Position numbers and translations under genes: made by a program
Notes under the pieces: generated by a model
Told to the model about the DNA's origin: nothing
Databases searched by the model: none
What the model saw: only the letters and a program-made list of their open reading frames with translations
Part shown: piece by piece, positions 10,379 through 20,620 of the stretch
How the letters are laid out: the number at the start of each line of letters is the position of its first letter
Numbering within the stretch: the stretch's first letter is position 1
Source of the DNA: Brachypodium distachyon
Lineage: Eukaryota; Streptophyta; Magnoliopsida; Poales; Poaceae
Assembly: GCF_000005505.3 (NCBI RefSeq)
Contig: NC_016132.3
Coordinates: 18,714,501 to 18,778,500 of the forward strand
Length of the DNA stretch: 64,000 bases
Direction of reading: 5' to 3'

Positions 10379-13300
10379 TAGACAAAAAATTTTGTTCTAC
10401 TGAATTTGAATCTATTTTTCCCCTGAGCTCTGCTCAGGCTTTGCCAAGGTTGGGTAGTGATCATACCCCAATTCCGTGGGAATCTTGGATTGACTTGCTT
10501 CCTAGGGCTTCTAGTTATAAGTTTGAGAAATGGTGGCTCCTTAGAACTGATTTCAAAGATATAGTCTTCAAATCCTGGTCTGCCCCCACAAAAGGCCACA
10601 CTATTATAGAAGTCTGGCAGGAAAAAACCAGAAGATTTAGGAAAACTTCCAAAGGGTGGAGTAGGAATATTGAGTCTGCTCTTAAGAATCTCAAGAAAGA
10701 CATGATGGAGGAATATGATCTCTTAGATATCAAATCTGAGAACACCTCCCTCTCTGACTTTGAACAAAATAGAATGAAAGAGATTTATTCTGAAATGCAA
10801 AAGATCTGGCTGGTGGAGGAAACCAAAGCCAAACAAAGATCTAGAGATAGGAATATTAAGGAAGGAGATAGGAACACCTAACAAGAGAAGGAGAAAAACT
10901 CTCATCCATGCTCTGGATGGCCCCCAAGGTCTAGTAACAGAAACTAAGGATATGATAGAAGTAGCTTCATCCTTTTATAAGGATCTTTTCTGCTTCGAGG
11001 ACAGAGAGGGTTTCTCCCTTGCTCAGGATTTCTTCTCTGAAGGAGAGAAAGTCACTGCAGCTGACAACTCTGTTTTTTAGGCCCCCTTCAGTGAACAGGA
11101 GGTCAAAAAAGCTGTCTTTGATTCCTACGCTGATGGAGCCCCTAGCCCTGATGGGCTTTCTTTCATGTTCTACCAACACTTCTGGGAGCTGATTAAATTA
11201 GACTTGATGGCCCTGTTTTTAGACTTCTTCAATGGAACCCTAGACATTTACATGCTGAATTTTGCCATTCTTACTTTAATTCCAAAAGAACCAAATGCTA
11301 CCTCTATGAAGAAATTTAGGCCAGTTAGTCTGCTAAATTGTAGCTTTAAAATCTTCACTAAGGTGCTTACCAATAGACTTGCTCTAATTATGAACTCTCT
11401 AATTTCTAGTAACCAGTTTGCTTTCATTAAAGGTACATATATCTTGGAAAGTGTGGCTACAGCACATGAGGTTCTGCACTCTGTACACAGTTCTGGTGAT
11501 TGTGGTCTGATCCTTAAATTAGATTAGAAAAAGGCTTTTGATAAAGTCAATTTAGATTTCTTAGAAGAGCTCCTCTCCCTTAGGGGTTTTGGCCCAAAAT
11601 GGAGATTTTGGAATGGAGATTTTGGATTCACCAAATCACCCATTTTGGGTCTGTAGGTGTTAAAATCAATAATGTTGAAGGTAATTTCTTTACTACTGGC
11701 AAAGGGCTAAGACAAGGGGATCTTTTGTCTCCCTTACTCTTTAATTTAGTGATAGATGTCCTTACCAAACTCTTGAATAAGGCTGCCTCCCACAACCTCA
11801 TCCAGGGACTTGGTGAAAACATCTGCCCTGGGGGTGTCATTAGTTTGCAGTATGCAGATGACACTATCCTCTTTTCCTCTAACAATTTAGAAATGGCTAT
11901 TAATTTAAAATGGGTTCTTACCTGTTTCTAGCAAGTCTCTGGTATGAAGATTATTATACCAAGAGTGAGCTTATCCCTGTTGGTTTAGATGCAGACCAGA
12001 CTACCCCCTTCCTCACTGCTTTTGGCTGTACTGAAGGTACTTTCCCCATTAAATACCTAGGGATTCCCCTGCACTATGATAAACTTAAAAAGGAGGATAT
12101 CCAACCTCTAGTTGATAAAATCATTAAAAGGATTGCTGGATGGAGGGGGAAACTCCTTTCTTATGCCGGTAGACTGGTCCTGATTAAGTCATGCCTTGCC
12201 AGCATTCCCATCTATCTGCTTTCCTTCTTTAAGTTCCCTAAATGGGCCTTGCACCTTATTAATACCCAGATGGCTCATTGCCTTTGGAATGATTTTGAGG
12301 GACATAGGAAGCTCCACCTAGCAAATTGGTCCTTACTCAGTATGAAAAAAGACTTTGGTGGATTAGGTATCCCCAACCTCCAGGATCTTAATTTGTCTCT
12401 ACTAGCCTCCTAGGTGAAAAGATACCTTTCTAGCGATGGGAAAATCTGAAAAACAATATTTGATAATAAATATGATGCACAGGCTCCCAACATTTTTTAT
12501 AGCAAAACTGTTGGAGTTTCCAACTTTTGGAAAGGAGTTATGTGGGCAGCAAAGGCTGCTAAATTTGGTTATCGTTGGATAGTAGGAGATGGAACCAAAA
12601 TCAAATTCTGGGAGGATGTTTGGTTTGGTTCTTCCTCTGTTGCTGTCCAATTTTGGCCTCTTTACATCATCTGTAATGAATGCAATGCTACTATTGTTGA
12701 CATCTGGGATGGCCACACCCTTAAACTCACTTTTAGAAGAACCTTCTCCCAATCCATGATGGAAACTTGGTATGCCCTGGAGCAAATTGCTTACAGTGTT
12801 ACCCTTAGAGATGACACAGACTCCCTCATCTGGCAGTACACTGCCACAGGTCTTTACACCTCTAGTTCTCTTTACAACATTATTAATTTTCAAGGTGTTA
12901 AACAGATCTATATCCCCTCCCTCTGGTCCATTAAGACACCCCCCCAGAGTTTAGGTGTACCTGAAGAAAAGGGAGATGGAAAAACCTGAGGACTGTGTGT
13001 TCTCACTGAAAAGGAATCTGTCCACCACCTGTTCTTTGACTGTGTGGTCGCTAGATTGATTTGGAAAACAGTCTCCTTTTATTTCGATAGGCAGCTTGGA
13101 TCTGACCTAGAATCGATTGCCAGACTCTGGATTTCTAATAAATCTCATGGCGCTCTTAATTCTATATGTTCTGCAGTTTTGTGGTGCATCTGGAAAATTA
13201 GAAATAGCTTTTTTTTAATAATGATGTTTGGTTAAGTACTAATCAGCTTTGGTGGTTCATTCTTCAATCGATACAGAAATGGAAAACTATCTTCAAGCAG

Positions 13301-13381
13301 GAGGATTTGGAGCAGGTCGAGGGTTTCTGTACCCTCCTCCGCTCGGTGTTGAAGGCACCCCCTCCCTTGGGTTGGCATTAG
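10379..13381 (+). pseudogene. LINE ORF2-like polyprotein remnant (EN end, RT, zf-RVT)
   Basis: The first segment (10379-10881) has the end of the endonuclease and the EN-RT linker. After a frame change near 10875 the RT begins: ADGAPSPDGLSFMFYQHFW near 11130, the conserved IPKEPNATSMKKFRPVSLLN near 11280, GKGLRQGDLLSPLLFNLV near 11700 and the catalytic YADD near 11850. Breaks include a TAG near 11079, a TAG at 11525-11527 where LDYEKAFD-type sequence is expected, a TAG near 11931 and further frame changes to 13020. The C-terminal zf-RVT part (ESVHHLFFDCVVARLIW) lies near 13012-13080, and the frame ends at TAG 13379-13381. RT in this family copies element RNA at the nicked target. This copy cannot encode it. 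Confidence 0.88.
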
Positions 13382-13829
13382 CAGCGATCGAGTCTACTGG
13401 AGGTATGATTCGCCCGCTGTCGCCATCGCCTGACGACTCTCTTCTGGGTGGATACGCCAGGCTCAAGATCTCGGATGCTCTCCAGTCGTCCCCACCCAGA
13501 TGCGCTGATGCTCGCCAGGCCACTCTACTGAGCCCGGTGTCCCCCTTGGACGTCGGTGGCTCATCTCCCCAGCCATCCCCCATGAAGCGGAAGAAGCTGG
13601 CGGTGCTCCCCTACTCCTCTTCGATGCCCTGCGAGGCGCGTTGATTTGCTGTACTGCCAGCTTGTAAAAGTCTTAAGCTCCTTTTGGCTCGGCGGAGATA
13701 GAACTAGGTGATAGCTTTTGGTATTATAACTGTCCTGCTACCTCACATTTTGCTACACTGTCTGGTCCGACCTTTTGGGTCTCAATGAAAATTGGGGCCG
13801 GGGACGCTGGTCCTTGTTCATCTAAAAAA
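13382..13829 (+). other. LINE 3' UTR and poly(A) tail
   Basis: GC-rich, then ends CTTGTTCATCTAAAAAAA directly before the target duplication. The 131-codon frame across it is in a different frame from ORF2 and has no domain. Confidence 0.75.
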
Positions 13830-13845
13830 AATAACCAACTGTCGA

Positions 13846-14325
13846 AACTTCAGTTCGCACAATCCTGAGAGAACTCCGATCGCGCAGCCGCGAGAAAGTC
13901 ATCAGCCTGGGAGCTAGAAAACACTTTAGACATTGTTTGGCAATAGTGTTTTTTAGTGTTTTTCAAGGTATATCCATTTCGAATTGAAAAATACTACAAC
14001 CCTAAATGGTTGTTTGATAGGGAGGGATTAGAGGAGATTATTCCTAGTTTTCCTTCACAAAACATCGAAAAACACTTCTCATGCTAGTGTTTTTTGGAAC
14101 GTAAGATGTTTTTAAGTGTATTTAGGGAACACCCAATCCTCTCAAATATCAATATGCTAGTGACTAAAAAATACACTGGTGCCAAACAAAAACATAGGAG
14201 ATCCTGCATCCGAAGGAAGCACAAATACCTGTGCAGTACTGCAACATAACCGTGGTCAGTTTATCAGCCGCAGGAGGTTGCTTTATGCAGCTTCAAGCTC
14301 TCTGACCACGGCCGCCATTTGGCCA
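13846..14325 (-). pseudogene. TGA bZIP gene 3'-end remnant, copy C
   Basis: 13846-13930 matches the ends of the TGA last exon (GAGAGAACTC..., CATCAGCCTGGGAGCTAGAAA), with the middle deleted. After a MITE, 14200-14325 matches TGA intron 6 and the 3' end of exon 6 (AACCGTGGTC, GCCGCAGGAGGTTGCT, GCCGCCATTTGGCC against 27935-28020). Exon order and orientation equal those of the intact gene at 27731. It contains frame breaks and cannot be expressed as a bZIP. Confidence 0.75.
13931..14199. mobile_element. MITE (GGCCTTGTTTGGCA-type termini) in TGA remnant C
   Basis: The left end, CATTGTTTGGCAATAGTGTT, is an imperfect inverse of the right end (ATACACTGGTGCCAAACAAA). It sits where TGA intron 6 would run from CTTCAG to CAAACAC. 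The same insertion is seen in remnant B, so it predates that duplication. Family not certain (Tourist/PIF- or hAT-like). Confidence 0.6.
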
Positions 14326-14739
14326 AACCTCCAAGTCGACCCCCCGTGATATACACCCCCTCGTCTCCACCACCCACCTCTCCTTTCTCTTTATTATTTT
14401 TTCTGCTTAATCCTCTGACCTCATGTTCTTTACTTCTTTTCTTCTCTCCCATCCCTCTCGTCTCTCTCCTCCATTCTTCTTCCTCCGTGCTCCATGCCAA
14501 ACGCCATAGCTGACCCGTGCAGCCTGGCCCTGCCCGACCTGCCTTGCCCGTGCCCGCCATGGCAGGGGAGGATGAGGCTGCGGTATGAGGAGGTGAGCAG
14601 CTTCATCAGTACTAGCGACGGCCGGGAGATGCGGAGGCGGTGGAGCTCAGCACGCCGCCGTCTTGTTGTTTGCTTTTGCATCTTGTGGTTTGATTTCGTA
14701 TTGTTTTGATTTGTGTATCCCCGTCGCGGACTGTGGAGA

Positions 14740-15430
14740 GAGGTACATCAGGTACTTGATTTTGGATCTCGTGGTTTCTCTTTGATTGATGAGGTACTTA
14801 GGAAGGTATTGTGATTTTTGTGTGATGTATTTGTAATTAATGACATACCATGTTAATTGTCAATTGTGGTTTTCGTTTTTGATATTGGATCTTCTTTTTC
14901 AATCTTGTATTGTGACCTTGGGGTCTTGTATTGTGAGCACCATCATGTACCTGTATACTACTCCCTCCGTTTCATATTAATTGGCACAGATAGTGCAAGT
15001 TGTACTAAATCCGCGTCAATTAATATGGAGGGAGTACTTGTTTTTTTTTTATGATTTTGATATATGTACTTGTTTTTGGAGATCTATGTACTTGTTTTTT
15101 TTTGGTGATTTTTTATTTTACTTGATTTATGTACGTGACGAGGTACTAGTTTTTTTATGAATGTTGTGCTGTGATTTTGTCCCGTACATGATGTACATAG
15201 TCTTAATATGATGAGGTACCTAAAAACTTTTACGGTACATGTGATGTATCATACGATGTACTCGTCCCATAAGCTCATGAACACGAGGTACTTAAAAATT
15301 GATAAGGTACATGTCACGTACAATAATTTGTACTTAAAAATCTGTTAAGATACAATACACATACCTTCATGTACTAAATATGTACTTATAAACATGCCAT
15401 GTATCATAATGTACTTAAAAGTGAAAGAGA
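14740..15430. repeat. GTAC-dense low-complexity stretch
   Basis: GTAC occurs about twenty times, mostly as GAGGTACTT, ATGTACTTAAAA or GGTACATG. No open frame of note. It may be part of the interior of the candidate transposon. Confidence 0.6.
14961..15034. mobile_element. Stowaway MITE
   Basis: CTCCCTCCGTTTCATATTAA at the left end is inverted at the right as TTAATATGGAGGGAG, with TA at 14959-14960 and 15035-15036. TA target and CTCCCTCCG termini are diagnostic of Stowaway (Tc1/mariner-type). Confidence 0.88.
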
Positions 15431-15744
15431 GAGAGAAGAGAGAGAGAGGAGCAAAAGTTGTCAGCTGGTCAGACTTTTAATTCCCAATTAAATTCAAAGT
15501 GTGATAAATTAACTCCAATTAAATTCAAAGTGTGATAAATTAACTAAGAGAGAAAGGAGAGGAAAGAGCAAACGTGCGGTTACGAAGGGGGGTGTAGATA
15601 GTGGGGGGGTGCACCGTCTCTGTGTTAATTTGGCCAAACCTCCAAGTCGACCCCCCCTGATATACACCCCCTCGTCTCAACCACCCACCTCTCCTTTCTC
15701 TTTTCCCTCCATGCCGGTGTTGAATCTCTGGCGAAACCCTCAAG

Positions 15745-18244
15745 GTGTGGGTGAGGGGAATCTCTGGCGAAACCTTCCAATCAACGAGGTTCCCGCCGGG
15801 GGTCTTTTCCCTCCATGCCGGCGTTGCGGCGCTCAACGACATCGTCGACGCTTTCCCGCCCTGCAACGAGTGGGGGTTGATGGACGATACCCCCAACCGG
15901 ACCCCCCACGCTCCCCTGCCAGCACCTCACGGGAAGCAGGTGCTCGAGGAGAGGGGGGGCGAGTCGGAGATCAGCAGGCCTTCCCTCCAGTCCCTGGATG
16001 ACGAGGCGGGCCAGGCTGCAGCGTCCCCGGAAGTTGTCCCCGTGGACGACGACGATGAGGACAGCGACGATGCGCCACTGGTCGTTCGGAGATCGAGGGC
16101 GTACGCAACGGCTGCGGCTATCTCCTCGGCGGCCGCGGCGGCATCATCCGCCCAGGCAGCGGCCGCCAGCCCCGTGGCGGCAGCCGCCTCAGGGGCGCCC
16201 GTCGGTACTTCGGCGGCGGCCAAGTCCGCAGGGGTCGTCGGAGCCTCGTCTGCGACATCCGCCCTAGCGGCGGCCGCCAGCACCGCGTTGGCGGCCACCT
16301 CAGGGGCGCCCGCCGGTACTTCAGTGGCGCACACGTCTGCGGGGGTCACCGGGGACACGGCGGCGACATCCGCCCTAGCAGCAGCCGCCAACACCGTGGC
16401 GGCACCTGCCCCGGGGGCATCTGCCGATGCCTCGGCGGGGACCATCCGCGACCTGGCAACGGCTTCAGCAGCAACAGCTGCCAGGGCCGCAGTGGCAGCC
16501 TTCCCGGGGTCGGCCCCTGACGCCGCGGTGGCTTCGTCATCGGCTCCCGCGACGCCTCGGGTCGCGGCGACCCCGCGAACACCCACGGTGCCACCCGCTC
16601 GGGGGGTCTTTCGGGGCTTCGCGCTCCGGCGCAACCCCCTGAGGGCCGACTCGCCGGCGAGCGCCAGCAAGAGGGGGAGGAGCGACTCCCCGCCCGCACC
16701 GCTGACCCGACTGACACAGGGGCTAGTGGCACCGTCATCGCGCCCGCCAACGACCCAGCCCCAACGTGGGCGGGGCCAGCGACTGGTATGGCTCCTTCGC
16801 TCCTCCTTTGCTGCATTTTTCAGTTGTCAGTTAACCATACAAACGTACCTTCTTTTTCAGCAAGCGGCAGCTCGCGCACGGCAAGCCTCTTGGAGGCTCC
16901 CGCCGGCACGAGTGAGGCGGGGGAAGCCCGCCTCGCAAGTCCATCTGCCTTGCAAATTAACCGCCCCGGCTACCCTTTTCCACTTCCGATAACTCTTTTA
17001 CTTGTCGATTCTCACACTCCTTGTTGCTATAGGCGGGGGCTATAATGGCAGCGGGGGCTTCGTCGTCCTCGACCGCCTTCCCCAACACCGACCTCGGCAC
17101 CCTTGCCGGGGTGGCTTGGAATCCCATCACTTGGGATCCGAGCATCTTCGAGCGAGGGCACCGGTTCCTGGACGCCGTCAGGGACCAACAACAAGCCTTC
17201 GTCACCTCTTTCAACGAGGTGAGGGAGCACCACGCCATCACCAAGAGCCAACTTGGCAAGGTGCGGGAAGCCGTGGAGAGGGAGCGGCAAGAGCTTTCCC
17301 GGTTGCGCGAGGAGACTTGCCTCGCCAGAGAGGAGGAGCGCCTTGCCCGGCAAGCCCTGGAGGACGCCGAGGAACCGGTCGTCCCGGAGGCTGAGCTCTA
17401 CCGACGGCTGGAGGCTCAACGCGCCGAACTTCAGGGGGAGCTGGACTCGTTGGCGGCGACCCTCGAGGAAACCAAGAAGGAGCACGCCGGGGTGCTCGCG
17501 ACAGCTCAGGCCCGGCTCGACGAGAAGAGCGACCTGATCGCCAACTACCGCGGCGAGATCGAGGGGCTGCTGGTCAAGCTGGAGGTGCAGGTCAAGGCCA
17601 CCGAGGGCGCGGTGGAAGCGGCGGCCCGGCATGAGATCCAGCTCGGCTCCACCAAGGACAGAGCGGCCAAGCTTGAGACCGAACTGGCCGCCGTTCGGGA
17701 GGAGCTCACCAAGGCTGGCAACGACATCGTGGTCAAGACCGCGGAGCTTGCGGCGTTGGGGGACAACCTCCGCAAGGCCAAGAAGGCCGCGCACGATGCT
17801 TGGTTCCACCATGGCACACTGATCGGGCAGCGGCAGATAGAGACCGAGAAGCTGCTCAAGATCGCCGACGCGCTGCGCGACTTGTTGCCCCGGTTCGAGC
17901 TGCAGGCCGCGATGGTGGACGGCACTGGCGTCTCAACCTTGATCCCCTTCTTCTCCGACCTGGTAGGGAAGCTTGGGGCTCTCGACGTCTGGATCGCCCA
18001 GTACAGAGCCAACGAGGTCGCCAACTGCGCCCGGGAGGTTGCCAGGACAATTCTCCCGAGAATACACCTCCGGGACCTGGGGTTTCCCTTCGAGGCCCTG
18101 CTGGACGCCTGGTCGGACAGCGAGGACGAGCCCACGCACACCCAAGCGGTGCGCGGGTTCGTCGACGAGGTGGTCGAGCGGATGCAGCGGAAGCCGGACC
18201 CCGAGCCGTCCCCGGAGCCCTCGACAGAAGACGCCAGCAACTAG
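15745..18244 (+). pseudogene. Antisense gene of the Gypsy element (coiled-coil protein), 5' truncated
   Basis: The + strand carries a gene opposite to gag-pol. A first part (to about 16785) encodes an Ala/Pro-rich linker with an acidic patch (DDDDEDSDDAPLVVRRSR). It is followed by likely introns with GT-AG ends (about 16787-16860, and one ending with AG at 17032). The last exon from ATG 17045 gives 399 residues: WNPITWDPSIFERGHRFLDAVRDQQ-type start, long heptad-rich coiled coil (residues 75-270, rich in Glu, Leu, Ala and Lys), and a C-terminal globular part with an acidic tail ending EDASN. Grass Gypsy elements commonly carry such 'putative gypsy-type transposon' proteins. The molecular role is unknown. 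Upstream exons are missing at the broken left end. Confidence 0.7.
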
Positions 18245-18829
18245 TTGCCGTAGCCCCCAGCTGTCCTTGCTGCTTTCCGATGTATCTCCTTTCATTTTTT
18301 GTCCTGCAAGTGTGGCATTTTGCGTCGTTTGAACAATTATTTTTCCATTAGCTTATGTAATTGTTCAACACTTAGTTAATCAAGCTCTTTAATTTGCTTA
18401 ATTCTTGCTCCTTGTTCCCCGGGCTACCTCGCGGGGCGGCTCCCTTTGCCTTTGCGTGTTTTGCATTGTGTTGCCGGGGACTCGCGCGCCTCACCCTTGA
18501 CCAGACCAGGGACCCGAGACGGACCTGCAGTGCCGACCTGGGGTCAAGCGGTAGCGGAGAGCCACTCCACTTGCGGGGTAACTACTCCAAGCCGTGCCCT
18601 CCCGGGACGGACCCGGGAAGCCACACGGGGAGCGCACTCCCCCCACAAGTGTCCTTCTAACACTCCAGCCACGTGCAGGTTCCGGGGCCACCCTTGGCGA
18701 AGCAGCGTTCAGTTACGTTCAGTTTTTAGTGGGTTTGCCATTTAAGTGTCAGTAATTAGCTTTTCATTCAGTCTTGCGCCCGAAGCGTTCACCGGAGGTG
18801 CACTCCTGGTTTGCCGCCCTTGCAAATGC

Positions 18830-19735
18830 CTGATAGAGGGATGCAGCGGGAACGCCGCGGCAGGATCGCCGCTGGCGTCAAGCGCCGACGACGATGCTAC
18901 CGCAAGTCACCGCGACAACCCTCGCCCTCGGAAGAGCCTGTTCCGAGGGATGCAGCAGGGACGCCATGACTTCCTCGGCACCGCCGCTGACCGCGGGCGA
19001 CGAGGACGTCACAGCGTCCCCACAGCAGCCCTCGTTGCTTGGGGAAAACCCGTCTGAGGACCATAGCAGGGACATCGTGGCTTCCTCGCCACCGCCGCCG
19101 AAGGCGGGCGGCAAGGACGCCACGATGTTCCCGCAGCAGCCCTCGTTGCCTGGAGCAAAACTGCTCGAGGGCCGTGGCAGGGATGCGGTGATGGGCCGGA
19201 ACGAACGGCGAACGCCGGCACCGGCGCCATCACAGCGTCCTCGCGACAACCCCCGCCTATAGAGGCGCTCTCTAGGGAAATGCGGCAGGGGCAATATGGT
19301 AGTGCACCCGTCGGCGCTGAGCGCCGATGGCATGCACCACCATAGTGTCTCCGCGGCAACCCCTGCTCCTTGCGGAGATACCCGTTGAAGGGGTGCGTCG
19401 GGAGCACTGTGACGGTGCACCCGTCGGCGCCGAGCGCTGTTGGAATGCACCACCACAGTGCTTCCGCGGCAGCCCTTGCCCCGGAGCCACTCACCAGAGG
19501 AGGTGCGGCAAGGACACGGTGGCAGTGCACCCGCCGGCGCTGAGCGCCGGTGGAATGCACCACCACCGTGTCTCCGCGGCATCCCTCGGAGCGGACTCGA
19601 TGGAGTGACGCGGCAAGGGCGCGATGGCAGTGAAACCGTTGGCGCCGAGCGCTGATGGCATGCACCACCATCGTGCCTCTGCGGCCCCACGCCCTTGCCT
19701 TTCCCCAGTTGCGCTCTGGGCCGTTCCATGGCCGA
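18830..19735. repeat. GC-rich tandem array, unit about 105-113 bp, about eight units
   Basis: GGCGC(T/C)GAGCGC...ATGCACCACCA(T/C) recurs at 19313, 19426, 19536 and 19641. The CAGCCCTCG(T/C) landmark recurs at about 18920, 19027, 19139 and 19248. The array lies between the antisense gene and the end of integrase. Long frames on the minus strand here are products of the repetition, not a gene. Tandem arrays in this position are typical of Tat-lineage UTRs. Confidence 0.8.
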
Positions 19736-20620
19736 GGCGCCCTTTTTATAGGCGTGGGGAGAAGGCTTTGCCACCGCGCGCGATGGATCAGCGTAGCACC
19801 CGTGGCGCCCCACCCCTCGGAGTGCGGCACGGTCTTCGCCACCCCGCACGCCAAGTTGCTGTGGCACACGTGGCGGCCTCCTCCACAGTCAATTACCTCA
19901 GAGTGCGGTGAGTCCCTCGTGCTGCGGTCACTCCGCACCACAAGACACCACTACGCGCCACAGCCCGTGGATGACCCACGAGCATTACAGTGCGCGAGAT
20001 TCCAGCTTTGCCCTGCATGTTAGATTCTTACCAAACCCGAGGTGCTGCAATTTTTTTTTAAAATTCACGAAAATACAGAGCAGTATGGATAACCACAATC
20101 TCCTACCTCCTAGCCCCTGGGCACGGAAGGGTCGATGCCAAACTTGGATGTGAGCAATTCATTTCCCAGACGTAGCAGCTGCGTGGTGCACGTTGCGGGA
20201 AGCCCGGCAACTGCATGTCCCGTGCCGGAGAGATCCGGCAACAGGTTTTTGTTTTCGAGGCTCCAGCAGCCCTCTGCTCACAACCAAGTATGGTAAGACA
20301 CTTCGGTGCACCCAATGCAGAAGGCAGAAGAAGGAGGATCATGCAAATAAACAAGGCAACCTTAAAATTCAGGGAGAAGCACTTATCTTTATTCACAATA
20401 ACTAGTGGTTTACACACGGGGGCTGCCCGGCTACACTAGTTCCAGAGGTATGCATCGGCGGCATCACCTGAGGATCGGGCTCCGCCACTTCACGGGTAGA
20501 ACTTGCGCATGTGCTCAATATTTCAACTATTTTGCACTGGCAAGCCATCATCAGTTTCCAGCCGGACGGCCCCCGGCCTGGTCACCTGCACTACCCGGAA
20601 GGGCCCCTCCCATTTCGGAG

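Larger units (their letters stand above)
10351..13845 (+). mobile_element. LINE (non-LTR retrotransposon), 5'-truncated, with 16-bp target duplications
   Basis: The repeats AATAACCAACTGTCGA at 10351-10366 and 13830-13845 bracket 10367-13829, which ends in a poly(A) tail. Removing the insert joins the flanks into sequence matching the uninterrupted copy at 7690-7730. The element starts inside the endonuclease domain (only its SDHTPI end remains), so it is 5' truncated, as usual for LINEs. It also carries reverse transcriptase and zf-RVT regions and a 3' UTR. Several stops and frame changes make it inactive. Confidence 0.93.
14311..15710. mobile_element. Candidate DNA transposon with repeated ends
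   Basis: An 80-base motif beginning TTTGGCCAAACCTCCAAGTC is found at 14311-14393 and again at 15624-15708 (direct). The sequence at about 15550-15633 is an approximate inverse of the first copy (GGGGGGTGTAGATAGTGGGG against ACCCCCCGTGATATACACCCCC). The simplest reading is an element with inverted ends (14311 to about 15633) followed by the end of a second copy. No transposase or target duplication was identified. Confidence 0.45.

Noticed and set aside
13249..13644. 131-codon frame after the LINE RT
   Set aside because: Not in frame with LINE ORF2, whose stop is at 13379-13381. It covers the 3' UTR.
15927..16670. 247-codon minus-strand frame rich in Ala
   Set aside because: It is the mirror of the Ala/Pro-rich plus-strand linker of the antisense Gypsy gene. 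GC-rich coding DNA leaves the opposite strand open.
17027..17812. 261-codon minus-strand frame
   Set aside because: Shadow of the coiled-coil exon at 17045-18244, with no domain and no exon structure.
18878..19941. Overlapping 310-329 codon minus-strand frames
   Set aside because: They lie in the 105-113 bp tandem array. The composition and repetition explain the length, and the peptides are Arg/Pro/Ser/Ala-rich without a domain.
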